This document shows, piece by piece, positions 53,164 to 61,800 of a stretch of DNA of 64,000 bases (its first letter is position 1; each line of letters starts with the position of its first letter). The notes under the pieces are model-generated. The model was not told the DNA's origin and did no database searches. It saw nothing but the letters and a program-made list of their open reading frames with translations. The stretch is from contig PGYR01000014.1 in NCBI GenBank assembly GCA_002839765.1, positions 45,179-109,178 on the forward strand. Direction: 5' to 3'. The stretch is from Ignavibacteriae bacterium HGW-Ignavibacteriae-4. GTDB taxonomy: Bacteria; Bacteroidota; Ignavibacteria; Kapaibacteriales; UBA2268. Both the position numbers and the translations under genes were made by a program.

Positions 53164-54140
53164 TAATCTTTCTTAGGCGTTGTTCTTACAAATGCTTTTA
53201 ATAATTTTTCTACTTCGCGACTACTACCGATATCTGATATATCTGAATTATTACCAAAGTTTTGGGCATTAACTATGTGTTGATCATCACTTTCAGTTCG
53301 CGTATACATAAGTGTAAATGCATAGACTATAAGCAATGTAAACTCCAAGCCTAATGCAAATAGTACTAAAGAAGGTTCATTAGAAGGAATGAATTTCAAC
53401 CCACGTAGTCCAATTATAATAATCAAACTCGCAGCTCCCATATAAACCGCACCAATAATATTATTAGAATACCTTTCGGTAAAATAGAATCGTAAGTAAA
53501 CTTTCAGCCCACTATTTATATTAACCATCTTATGCAAATAGCTACCGTTTATCCACTTAATTGCCCTATTCAAGACTCTCAGATCTTCAAGACTCATTCT
53601 CCATTCTCGCTCGTAATCATGTAAATCTCTTAGATCGGCATTCATTATTTGATTTCTGAGTACATTACGTTCTTCTTCACTATGGAATCCATATAGCTTC
53701 AAACATATTTCATCAAGTAAACCTGCTGTCTCTCTTTCGATTTTCTGCCTGATATACCCTAGGTTCTGGGGTAATAAAGCCGAAATGATAAATGTGAAAA
53801 ACAAACCGAAAATTAAGCTCGGAATAGATAGCGAGAGCAAGGGATTAAACCAGTACCTTGCCTCTTGAGGTGTACCTCTGTATATGTCAACAGCCCATGA
53901 TAAATACATATTAGTTGGTTTTTGCGCAGAACCAGTGTCAATTAGATAATGGACACTACTGCCGTCATAAGTAACTATACCTAGCAAATACCCTTCGAAC
54001 ATATATTCTGCTGCTGGTAACAATAGGAAAAAGAAAGCTACTGATATAGATATAATCAGCATTGTAAATACAGTCACTTGGAGAGTATTATGCTCATTCA
54101 GCTCAAAATAATTTTGTTCTTTATTCTTTTTATTATTCAT
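53163..54140 (-). CDS. Four-helix membrane protein of unknown function
   Basis: The 325-residue protein has membrane helices at about 20-45, 95-120, 226-246 and 257-280, a large first loop outside, and a cytoplasmic acidic-basic middle (HSEEERNVLRNQIMN, DLHDYEREWRMSLEDLRVL). The tail is charged and low-complexity (NNSDISDIGSSREVEK). I do not recognise the family. It starts just before rfbC and overlaps it by one base, so it could be in the same transcript. Confidence 0.7.
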   Translation of the reverse strand: MNNKKNKEQNYFELNEHNTLQVTVFTMLIISISVAFFFLLLPAAEYMFEGYLLGIVTYDGSSVHYLIDTGSAQKPTNMYLSWAVDIYRGTPQEARYWFNPLLSLSIPSLIFGLFFTFIISALLPQNLGYIRQKIERETAGLLDEICLKLYGFHSEEERNVLRNQIMNADLRDLHDYEREWRMSLEDLRVLNRAIKWINGSYLHKMVNINSGLKVYLRFYFTERYSNNIIGAVYMGAASLIIIIGLRGLKFIPSNEPSLVLFALGLEFTLLIVYAFTLMYTRTESDDQHIVNAQNFGNNSDISDIGSSREVEKLLKAFVRTTPKKD

Positions 54141-54213
54141 ACTACCAACTTAATATAATTTAGTTTAACATCACACAAAATTCATTCCAAATTTTTATTT
54201 GAAAAATATTAAT

Positions 54214-54221
54214 TAGCTTTG
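54214..54221 (+). promoter_or_regulatory. Candidate -7 promoter box TAGCTTTG
   Basis: It matches TAnnTTTG and lies 23 nt before the ATG of the GT9 gene, in the divergent spacer. Confidence 0.35.
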
Positions 54222-54243
54222 AAAGAATAATATATACGAATTT

Positions 54244-55176
54244 ATGAAAATACTTGTAATTAGATTAGGACGAATAGGCGATATGATATTGTCAACCCCC
54301 CTATTGTATCAGCTCAAAAAGAGCTCTGAAAATGTATCTATAGACGTACTAGCTAGTATTGATAATCACAGTGTTTTAAAATATGCTGATTATTTAGATA
54401 ATGTATATGTGTGGGATAAAAACCCTCTCAAGCTCATACCATTGATAATGAAACTTAGAAAAAGAAATTATGACGTTATACTCGAGCCAAAAGATCATTA
54501 CTCAACTGAATCATATTATATAGCAGGAATAGTAAAAGCAGATAAAAGAATTGGATTCGTAAATGGAGAATCTTCTATTTTTGATGATGATGTTTCTAAT
54601 TACAATCAAGATAAAACTCACTTCCAAGATAGGATACTTTCAACTATTAAAGCCCTTGAAATTGAACCAGATTATAGTTCGAAAGTTCCTCTTATGTATC
54701 CTAATTATAATGAGGATAAAGAGAAAATAAGAGAAGGATATTATATAGTAAATATCTCTGCTAGTAATGAATCTAAGAGTTTACAATTCGAAATAGCTAT
54801 AGAGATATTGAATTATCTGAAAGACAAGAATTTAAAAGTATATTTACTATCGGCACCTAATCATAATGACCTTGCACAAAAGTTAAGTGTAGCGACTAAT
54901 ACAGAAAGAGCCATTACTAAATCAATAATAGATACATTCCCACTTATCCATTTGGCTAAAGGAATAATAACAGCGGATACTTCTCTTGTACATGTTGCAG
55001 GAACGTACAATACCCCAGTAATGGTATTGAGTAAATCTATAGAAAGAGAGCTTGATAAATTTGCACCTAAGTCTGATATTAATTTAGTTGTTAAATCGGA
55101 TAGTGAAGAAAGGATACAGGTAACTAAAACTAAACTACAAGATTCAATTGATGAGTTTTTAGAATTAATTAGCTAA
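54244..55176 (+). CDS. Glycosyltransferase family 9 protein (LPS heptosyltransferase type)
   Basis: The 310-residue protein begins KILVIRLGRIGDMILSTPLLYQL, the GT9 N-terminal signature (RxGDxxLxTP), and has PKDHYSTESYY, a YYIVNISASNESKS donor-side block and TADTSLVHVAGTYNTPVM with the conserved Asp-x-x-x-x-His. GT9 enzymes add heptose or similar sugars to the lipopolysaccharide core. It ends overlapping murG by 8 nt tail to tail. The exact sugar is unknown. Confidence 0.9.
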   Translation: MKILVIRLGRIGDMILSTPLLYQLKKSSENVSIDVLASIDNHSVLKYADYLDNVYVWDKNPLKLIPLIMKLRKRNYDVILEPKDHYSTESYYIAGIVKADKRIGFVNGESSIFDDDVSNYNQDKTHFQDRILSTIKALEIEPDYSSKVPLMYPNYNEDKEKIREGYYIVNISASNESKSLQFEIAIEILNYLKDKNLKVYLLSAPNHNDLAQKLSVATNTERAITKSIIDTFPLIHLAKGIITADTSLVHVAGTYNTPVMVLSKSIERELDKFAPKSDINLVVKSDSEERIQVTKTKLQDSIDEFLELIS

Positions 55177-56266
55177 TCAAAGTATTCAATATATCCTCCG
55201 CTATCTCTCTCACTGCATTTGGACGTGCAAATTCTTTAACTCTTTCAGACATGGCGATTAGTTCATCTTCATTATCTAATATTTTTTTAACTGTATCAAG
55301 CAAAGAGCCTTCTATATCTTCATCTTTAATCAGAATAGCTGCATTACTTTCATCTAGCATTCTCGCATTTTCATATTGTTCGTTATTAGATGCAGAAGGT
55401 AAAGGTACTAATATAGATGGCTTAGCTAACACTGCTACCTCAGCAACAGTAGTCGCACCTGACCTAGCAACAACCAAATCAGAAGCTGCATAGGCAGTCG
55501 CCATATCATCTATAAAAACAGTTGCTATGATATTAGGAGGTATAACTGCAGGCATAACATAATTCTTCCCCGTTTGCCAAATGATGTTCACTTTCATTTC
55601 ACCAAATTCTTTTAAGTTTTTCTGAACGGCTAAGTTGATAGATCTCGCTCCTAAGCTACCACCAAATATAAATATAGTTTTATATTCTGGGTTGAAGCCA
55701 TATTTCTTTATCGCAACTTCTTTAGATGGAGGGTTGAGGATTTCATCTCGCACAGGATTACCCAGACAATTTAATTTGAAAACCGATATTGGGTCAAAGA
55801 ACTCAGCACTTTTCTCATAAGAAGTGTAAACCGTTGTGGCATTTTTAGATAACCATAGTATACTCTTACCCGGATTCACATTAGATTCCATCAAAAATAG
55901 CTTCCTTTTCATTCTTCTTGCTGCTAATCCAGGAGGGTAACTAATATATGCACCTGTGCATATTACAGCATCTATACTTTCCTTTTTAATTACTTTACGT
56001 GCTTTAGATATTGCATTTATAAATGTTATCGGATACATTAGCCCTTTCATATTTTTACCAGGGAAAGCAGTAATTGGCATAGCAAAATATGGGAATCCCA
56101 TTTGTGGGACTTTTATAGATTCGATCCTATCTTCAGTTCCAATAAAGAAACAGTTGACTTTATCACTGTAATTATCTCTTAGATAATTAGCTACGGCAGT
56201 CGCAGGGAATAAATGTCCACCTGTTCCACCGGCGGCAAATAATAGATTTATTTTTTTTTCAGACAT
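55169..56266 (-). CDS. murG: UDP-N-acetylglucosamine transferase MurG
   Basis: MurG attaches GlcNAc to lipid I to give lipid II at the inner face of the cytoplasmic membrane. The 365-residue protein has the N-terminal AAGGTGGHLFPATAVAN, GTGAYISYPPGLAAR-like CTGAYISYPPGLAARR, the glycine loop FGGSLGARSIN, IWQTGKNY, ARSGATTVAEVAVL and PLPSASNNEQYENA. All key blocks are intact. No other mur or fts genes adjoin it, which is unusual, since it often lies in the division-cell wall cluster. Confidence 0.97.
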   Translation of the reverse strand: MSEKKINLLFAAGGTGGHLFPATAVANYLRDNYSDKVNCFFIGTEDRIESIKVPQMGFPYFAMPITAFPGKNMKGLMYPITFINAISKARKVIKKESIDAVICTGAYISYPPGLAARRMKRKLFLMESNVNPGKSILWLSKNATTVYTSYEKSAEFFDPISVFKLNCLGNPVRDEILNPPSKEVAIKKYGFNPEYKTIFIFGGSLGARSINLAVQKNLKEFGEMKVNIIWQTGKNYVMPAVIPPNIIATVFIDDMATAYAASDLVVARSGATTVAEVAVLAKPSILVPLPSASNNEQYENARMLDESNAAILIKDEDIEGSLLDTVKKILDNEDELIAMSERVKEFARPNAVREIAEDILNTLIS

Positions 56267-56393
56267 TAGTTTTCATTTTTTACTTCATATTTATCTGAAA
56301 TTTACTCACATATTTTCATAATTCAAATAAAATTTATATTTTAGTATCCAGTAGCATAAATTAAATCTAAACTATAATCTCTCGGGGGAAATG

Positions 56394-57503
56394 ATGAGAA
56401 AACTAGTCCTATTATTGTGCCTAATTACGTATGTATCTGCACAGGCAAGCGGTCCTGATATCAATACATATTTAGAAATGGTAGCAAACGGTAAAATCAC
56501 AGAAGTAAAATCGCAATTGCCAGACCTTATGGTCGAATATCCAGATGATGCTGGTGTAAAGCTGCTCTTAGCAGTGGTGATAGACGATGCAAACAAATCA
56601 TTAGACATTTACAAGAAGTTAGTAGCTAACTATCCTGAAAGTGATTGGGCCGATGATGCTTATTGGAGAATTGTTCAGTATTACGCACTAAAAGGCGAGA
56701 CTAACAAAGCTCAATACGAGTTGAACTATTTCAGAACTAAATACCCACAATCGCCTTATATCGTTCCAGCGGCAGAAGTTGTTCGTATGGCAGAAGGTAT
56801 ATTTAGAAAAGAAAATAGCATACTAAAGGCAACTAACGAAAAGCCAATTGGACGTGAAAACACTCCAGTTATAAAAAATGAACCCATATACAAACCTCAG
56901 CCTATGCAAGACCTTTCTATAGAGGATGAGCCAGAAAAAATCGGTATGGTAATTGAAAAAGAAGTACCAGCTAAGCCAGTTGTTGAGCCAGTTCAAGAAG
57001 AACCACAAATTCAAATCAAGAAAGTGATTGCAACTAATCAAGACAATCTTGCAATGAATACTGGTAATCACAAGGTTGTAAGACAAAGAGTAAAAGTTGA
57101 TGTTCAAGATATTAACCCTACTCCTTCTGTCGCACCAACAGAAATACTTGAAGAACACAAAAAGAAAATTTCTGATGCTGAACCAGAAATAGCTGAAGCT
57201 AGAATAGAGCCTGTAGTTGAGAAAAAAATAGTGCGGGCACAACCCATTGAAGTTGAAGAAGTTGGAAATACTGGTTACTATGGTTTGCAAGTAGGTTTGT
57301 TCGATGATATGAAAAATGCAAATGCAGAAATGAAAAAGTTCTTACGTAAAAGAATGAGAACAGAAGTAAAAGAAAAATCAATCAATAACTCTAATAAGTT
57401 TGCAGTTGTTATTGGTAACTATTCTAGCTTAGAATCAGCAAATGCAGCAAAGATTATAGTTCAACAACAATGTGATTGCGATCCAGTCGTTTTTGAGAAG
57501 TAA
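56394..57503 (+). CDS. Secreted protein with TPR-like N-terminus and SPOR domain
   Basis: The 369-residue protein has a signal peptide (ends TYVSAQAS), a helical TPR-like region at about 25-130 (AGVKLLLAVVIDDANKSL, WADDAYWRIVQYY), a long Pro/Glu/Lys-rich linker (about 150-285), and a C-terminal SPOR domain (YGLQVGLFDDMKNANAEM, KFAVVIGNYSSLESANAA). SPOR domains bind denuded glycan strands at septa. The C-terminal pair CDCD is odd. Two ATGs overlap; the second fits the GGGGG stretch better. glutathione peroxidase follows after 24 nt. Confidence 0.85.
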   Translation: MRKLVLLLCLITYVSAQASGPDINTYLEMVANGKITEVKSQLPDLMVEYPDDAGVKLLLAVVIDDANKSLDIYKKLVANYPESDWADDAYWRIVQYYALKGETNKAQYELNYFRTKYPQSPYIVPAAEVVRMAEGIFRKENSILKATNEKPIGRENTPVIKNEPIYKPQPMQDLSIEDEPEKIGMVIEKEVPAKPVVEPVQEEPQIQIKKVIATNQDNLAMNTGNHKVVRQRVKVDVQDINPTPSVAPTEILEEHKKKISDAEPEIAEARIEPVVEKKIVRAQPIEVEEVGNTGYYGLQVGLFDDMKNANAEMKKFLRKRMRTEVKEKSINNSNKFAVVIGNYSSLESANAAKIIVQQQCDCDPVVFEK

Positions 57504-57527
57504 TAAAATTGCTATAAAGAGTAAAGA

Positions 57528-58097
57528 ATGAAACATTTAAAGTTGTTGTCTGTATTTTTATTATTAGCTTTCTTTTCGATGAATTGTAATTCAGAAGGTA
57601 ACGAAATGTCTGAGAAAAAGACAGTTTATAATTTCACTGCTAAGAATATAGATGGTGAAGATGTTAATCTATCTGAATATAAAGGTAAAGTATTGCTAAT
57701 CGTAAATACCGCTAGCGAATGCGGGTTTACCTCTCAATACGAAGGATTACAAGAAATATTTGCTAAATACAAAGACCAAGGATTTGAAGTATTGGCTTTT
57801 CCTTGCAATCAGTTTGGTGGACAAGAACCTGGTGAAGGAAAAGATATAAAAGAGTTTTGCTCAACAAAATTCTCAACTACTTTCCCCCTATTTGATAAGA
57901 TTGACGTAAATGGTGAAAATGCTCATCCTCTTTATAAATTCTTAAAGTCAGAACAAACTGGTTTAGTTACTGACGATATCAAATGGAACTTCACTAAGTT
58001 TTTGATAGGAAAAGATGGTGTACCTATTAGTAGATATGCACCTCAGACTACTCCTGCTAATATAGCTCCAGACATAGAAAAAGCATTGAACTCTTAA
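57528..58097 (+). CDS. Glutathione peroxidase family lipoprotein
   Basis: The 189-residue protein has a lipobox (SMNC, Cys20) and the family's catalytic residues: Cys65 in ASECGFTSQY, Gln99 in PCNQFGGQEPG and Trp153-Asn154 in IKWNFTKFLI. Cys replaces selenocysteine. Members reduce peroxides, in bacteria mostly with thioredoxin. The lipid anchor puts it outside the cytoplasm, which is less usual. A plus-strand terminator follows. Confidence 0.93.
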   Translation: MKHLKLLSVFLLLAFFSMNCNSEGNEMSEKKTVYNFTAKNIDGEDVNLSEYKGKVLLIVNTASECGFTSQYEGLQEIFAKYKDQGFEVLAFPCNQFGGQEPGEGKDIKEFCSTKFSTTFPLFDKIDVNGENAHPLYKFLKSEQTGLVTDDIKWNFTKFLIGKDGVPISRYAPQTTPANIAPDIEKALNS

Positions 58098-58125
58098 TAG
58101 TTAACATTAAGAAATCAGAATATTA

Positions 58126-58160
58126 AAAAAGCAACTCAATTTCTTGAGTTGCTTTTTTTG
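58126..58160 (+). terminator. Terminator after glutathione peroxidase gene
   Basis: AGCAACTCAA and TTGAGTTGCT (58131-58140, 58145-58154) pair, with flanking A-run and T-run extending the stem and forming the U tract. Confidence 0.85.
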
Positions 58161-58193
58161 TTAAGTTGCATAAAGAAATAATATGAGAATGAA

Positions 58194-59432
58194 ATGAACA
58201 CATACGCTATAATTATAACAGCAATAGTATTAATCGAATTTATAGTAGATAATACTACAAAGTTTCTAAACCTAAAAGCACTCGATGCCGAATTACCTAG
58301 TGAATTTGCTGATGTATATGATGCCGATACATATCGTAAATCGCAGGAATATACAAAGACTAGGACAAAATTCGGTTTCCTAAGTTCTGGATTTGGATTA
58401 GTATCTTTGCTATTATTCTGGTATTTAGGTGGGTTTGAATATGTAAATACTTTAGCTGAAAGTTGGAGCAACAATTTCATTTTACGTGGTTTGTATTTCT
58501 TTGGTGTACTTATAGCATTACAACAACTTGTGTCTCTACCATTCTCAATATATTCTACATTCGTTATCGAAGAACGATTCGGCTTCAACAAGACAACAGC
58601 AACAACTTTTATCATAGATATGCTAAAAGGATTGTTACTAATGAGCATAATTGGAGGTGCTGTTCTAGCACTCATACTATATATTTTCAATGAATTAGGT
58701 GAGATGAGCTGGCTCTACGCATGGGGTTCAGTAATAGCATTCACTTTGATAATGCAATACATAGCCCCTAAATGGATTATGCCGCTATTCAATAAATTCA
58801 ACCCATTAGAAGACGGTGAATTAAAACAAAAGATAATGGAATTTGCTGAAAAGGTGGATTTCCAATTGCAAGATATATTCATAATGGATGGCTCTAAGCG
58901 TTCGTCAAAATCGAATGCCTTTTTTACAGGCTTTGGTAAAAATAAGAGGATTGCTCTCTTCGACACATTAGTTGAGAAGCACACAACTGGTGAGCTAGTA
59001 TCTGTATTAGCACACGAGATAGGCCATTACAAACGTAAACACATAGTTCAGGGCATGTTCATCAGTATATTGCACACAGGGGTTCTATTCTACCTGTTAT
59101 CGCTATTCCTATATCAAGATGGCTTATACACTGCATTCTATATGGACAGTACACCAATATATGCAGGATTTCTATTCTTCTCATTATTATATAGTCCACT
59201 AGAGACCTTACTATCAATAGGAATGAATATACTTTCAAGAAAAAATGAATATGAAGCAGATGAGTTTGCAGTAGTTGGTAGAGGAAATAGAGAAGATATG
59301 ATTTCGGCACTAAAAAAGTTATCAAAGGATAATCTATCGAATCTGACGCCACACAAATGGTACGTATTTATGAATTACTCTCATCCACCAGTAATAGAAA
59401 GAATAAGAGCGATTAAAACTACTAAAATATAA
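58194..59432 (+). CDS. M48 family metallopeptidase (Ste24/CAAX protease 1 type)
   Basis: The 412-residue membrane protein carries the zinc motif HEXXH as LAHEIGHYKRKH (His274, Glu275, His278) with a third ligand Glu in EYEADEFAV. Around it are about seven hydrophobic segments, and the N-terminal layout (KALDAELPSEFADVYD) matches Ste24-type proteases. Bacterial members take part in membrane protein quality control, like HtpX relatives; they do not process CAAX proteins. It stands alone after a terminator and ends next to the convergent clpS. Confidence 0.92.
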   Translation: MNTYAIIITAIVLIEFIVDNTTKFLNLKALDAELPSEFADVYDADTYRKSQEYTKTRTKFGFLSSGFGLVSLLLFWYLGGFEYVNTLAESWSNNFILRGLYFFGVLIALQQLVSLPFSIYSTFVIEERFGFNKTTATTFIIDMLKGLLLMSIIGGAVLALILYIFNELGEMSWLYAWGSVIAFTLIMQYIAPKWIMPLFNKFNPLEDGELKQKIMEFAEKVDFQLQDIFIMDGSKRSSKSNAFFTGFGKNKRIALFDTLVEKHTTGELVSVLAHEIGHYKRKHIVQGMFISILHTGVLFYLLSLFLYQDGLYTAFYMDSTPIYAGFLFFSLLYSPLETLLSIGMNILSRKNEYEADEFAVVGRGNREDMISALKKLSKDNLSNLTPHKWYVFMNYSHPPVIERIRAIKTTKI

Positions 59433-59750
59433 TTACATTTCTATTTCGGTGTGGAGTGCTATTTCTTCTAGTACAGCGCTTACTCTTAGGCATCCGGGCA
59501 TATCACCAGCATAAGCTACAGCTTTGCCTGAGTTGTGGACTTGCCACGTTATCTGCTGTGCCCTATCGTAATCGCAGTTAGTCGCTTTGATTACTTGATT
59601 TATAACCTCGTCGAATGTATGCCATTCATCATCATACAAGATAACCTTAGTAGGATCAGCTACTTCTACTTCTACTAGCTCCTCTATTTCTGGAGATTCT
59701 TGTTGACCAGCCATATATATGTTGATTCTATTGATATTCATTTCTGACAA
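59433..59750 (-). CDS. clpS: Clp protease adaptor protein ClpS
   Basis: ClpS delivers N-end rule substrates to ClpAP. The 105-residue protein has the core VILYDDEWHTFDEVI with the Asp-Asp of the substrate pocket, then QQITWQVHNSGKAVAYAGD and LEEIALHTEIEM at the C-terminus. The N-terminal 30 residues are a poorly conserved extension. The start at MSEMNIN is possible, but the second Met three codons later would serve equally. ClpA is not in the window. Confidence 0.93.
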   Translation of the reverse strand: MSEMNINRINIYMAGQQESPEIEELVEVEVADPTKVILYDDEWHTFDEVINQVIKATNCDYDRAQQITWQVHNSGKAVAYAGDMPGCLRVSAVLEEIALHTEIEM

Positions 59751-59879
59751 TTATTATTAGGACTGCAAAAATACGAAAAATAATGTTGATAAGTGAACAT
59801 TAGGACTATAAATAGATTACGATAATTTTGACGATATTTGCATTGAGATATTTCTTTTATATAAATAATTAGGTGGACT

Positions 59880-60449
59880 ATGAAATCAATGAAGTTGGTG
59901 GCAATTTTATTTGCAATAATTCTTATAATTAGCTGTAAAGATGACAGCCCTACAGATGGTGGTAATTCATCTGGATTAGCTACTTCCGTCAATGGTGATC
60001 AGGGTGCAACTGGAAAATATACAAAATCTGACGGCACTTCTGGTAATGCCACTGCTACATTTATTAATGGATGGGATGGTGGACAATTATTGAATTCTAA
60101 CTTTTACCGACTACTTAGAATAAACACTGATATTGGAACATTCAATATTAGATTCAATATGGAAAAAGGATCGAAATTTTCTGAAATAGCTGTAGGAGAA
60201 AATTCATTTACTCCCTATTTATTACTCTTACAAGAAACACAAAATCTGAAAGGACATCATATAGAGGGCTATTTCAGTTCTGGAAATGTATTTACACAAT
60301 CGAAACCATTCTCAGGAACCATCAAAATTTATAAGGATAAAAGTTATGGTGGAACTTCGTACAGCCTTTCTGGCGAGATAGATGCACAGTTAGAAGGGAC
60401 TGGTAATACTTATAAATCCTATTTCTGGTCAAAAGATGCTAAGTGGTAA
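59880..60449 (+). CDS. Hypothetical lipoprotein
   Basis: The 189-residue protein has a lipobox (IISC, Cys19) and a low-complexity Ser/Thr/Gly linker (SPTDGGNSSG), then about 150 residues with beta-strand character (FNIRFNMEKG, GGTSYSLSGEIDAQL). I do not recognise a family. A good ribosome-binding site AGGTGG lies 5 nt before the ATG, and a bidirectional terminator ends the gene. Confidence 0.75.
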   Translation: MKSMKLVAILFAIILIISCKDDSPTDGGNSSGLATSVNGDQGATGKYTKSDGTSGNATATFINGWDGGQLLNSNFYRLLRINTDIGTFNIRFNMEKGSKFSEIAVGENSFTPYLLLLQETQNLKGHHIEGYFSSGNVFTQSKPFSGTIKIYKDKSYGGTSYSLSGEIDAQLEGTGNTYKSYFWSKDAKW

Positions 60450-60465
60450 ACTTACTATAATAAAT

Positions 60466-60502
60466 AAAAAAAAAGCCATTTGAATTTTCATATGGCTTTT
60501 TT
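60466..60502. terminator. Bidirectional terminator between the lipoprotein and di-haem peroxidase genes
   Basis: AAAAAAGCCAT and ATGGCTTTTTT flank a 12-nt loop, with A and T runs on both sides. It serves two convergent genes. Confidence 0.75.
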
Positions 60503-60521
60503 CAATTGTAATTGTCTCTAT

Positions 60522-61562
60522 TTAGTTTAGTGCTGATTTGGGCACTTCGCCAGTTAGAGTTTTGAGGAAAGCAACTATATCATTCACATCGCCCTCACTT
60601 AGCTTTTTATTAAGCTGTACATCAGCCATAATAGCAACAGCTTCTTCTAGCTTCTCTACACTACCATCGTGGAAATAAGGCCATGTTTTCTCGATATTTC
60701 TAAGTCCTGGAACCTTGAAAAAGTATTTATCAGACTCGACAGCTGTAACCTCGAATTTACCTTCATCTTTTTTCTTGCTACCAGTCGCTTCCCAATATGG
60801 TTTATGTACACCAAATTTTTGGAACATATTACCACCCAATTGGGCACCAGCGTGACAAGTTCTACATCCATTATCCATGAATTTCTTCAGACCTTCTTTC
60901 TCTTGATCGTTAAGTGCTTCAACTTTACCAGCCAAATAATCATCAAACCTAGAAGGAGTAATCAATGTTCGCTCGAAAGCACCTATTGCCTTAGCAACAT
61001 CAGATATTGTTATTTTCTTTGCATCGGGGAAAACAGACTTAAATTCTGATTTATACTCTGCTATTCCATTTAATCTTTTTTCTAGAAAACCAGCACTCGG
61101 CATAGCCATCTCTACAGGATTAACTATTGGCCCTGCCGCTTGCTCTTCAACATCTTTCGCACGACCATCCCAAAACTGTACGAAATGGAAAGCTGCATTG
61201 AGAACAGTCGGTGAGTTTCTACCACCAAATTCGCCTTTGTCCCCAGGTGAAAATGGTAGATTATCTACACCATAAGTTTGTAAATTATGACATGAGTTAC
61301 AACTATTTTTTCCTTCTTTAGACAAACGAGTATCATAGTATAATTTCTTACCTAGTGCAACTTTCTCTGGTGTGACCGGATTATCGGGGTTATCTATGCT
61401 AGTAGGTAATACTGCAAACATCGTTTGAGCTTTTGTGAGCAACTCACTTTTAGTTACAGTTTCTTCTTGTGGTTGATTATCCTTGTTCTCCCCTCCTCCA
61501 CATGCGAAAAGAGAAAACATTGCAAAAGTACCAAAAACTAATAAGCCAATTCTTTTTTTCAT
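60522..61562 (-). CDS. Di-haem cytochrome c peroxidase (CcpA/MauG family), lipoprotein
   Basis: The 346-residue protein has a lipobox (LFAC, Cys21) and two haem-binding motifs CNSCH and CRTCH, as in bacterial di-haem peroxidases. Other blocks are GKKLYYDTRLSKEG, FWDGRAKDVEEQA, NPVEMAMP and FKVPGLRNIEKTWPYFHDGS. Such enzymes reduce hydrogen peroxide in the periplasm with electrons from cytochrome c. I chose the ATG at 61562; the frame extends four codons to a TTG that would only lengthen the signal. The gene is single and convergent with a lipoprotein gene. Confidence 0.94.
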   Translation of the reverse strand: MKKRIGLLVFGTFAMFSLFACGGGENKDNQPQEETVTKSELLTKAQTMFAVLPTSIDNPDNPVTPEKVALGKKLYYDTRLSKEGKNSCNSCHNLQTYGVDNLPFSPGDKGEFGGRNSPTVLNAAFHFVQFWDGRAKDVEEQAAGPIVNPVEMAMPSAGFLEKRLNGIAEYKSEFKSVFPDAKKITISDVAKAIGAFERTLITPSRFDDYLAGKVEALNDQEKEGLKKFMDNGCRTCHAGAQLGGNMFQKFGVHKPYWEATGSKKKDEGKFEVTAVESDKYFFKVPGLRNIEKTWPYFHDGSVEKLEEAVAIMADVQLNKKLSEGDVNDIVAFLKTLTGEVPKSALN

Positions 61563-61643
61563 ATTAAATCCCAATTTGTAAAAAACTATAGACGATTAAT
61601 ATAATAAATATTGAGGAATAAAACATGCTTTATTATTTGAATA

Positions 61644-61762
61644 TTACTTCACTACATTTATCTTTCTAGTAAGTAGTCGGCTATCGCTTTTCAGGGTTAT
61701 TATGTAAGTTCCAGATTTGAGCGAGCTGATTGAAACAGAGTTTTGATTCTGAATATCAGTAC
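61644..61762 (-). repeat. 119-nt direct repeat coding for a T9SS sorting-domain end (copy 1)
   Basis: It differs at two positions from the copy at 63882-64000, both third-base and silent in the sorting-domain frame. The encoded end reads SVSISSLKSGTYIITLKS then RLLTRKINVVK and a stop. Confidence 0.92.
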
Positions 61763-61800
61763 TAATTACTTTGCTGCTTGAGGTAATATTTGAATGTTCG
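61644..61800 (-). pseudogene. Out-of-frame T9SS C-terminal sorting domain remnant
   Basis: Read in a shifted frame the minus strand gives STDIQNQNSVSISS, LKSGTYIITLKS and LLTRKINVVK before a TAA at 61644. This is the end of a type A sorting domain, missing the earlier YPNP part. The same sequence in the partial gene at the window end confirms it is coding. Confidence 0.72.
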
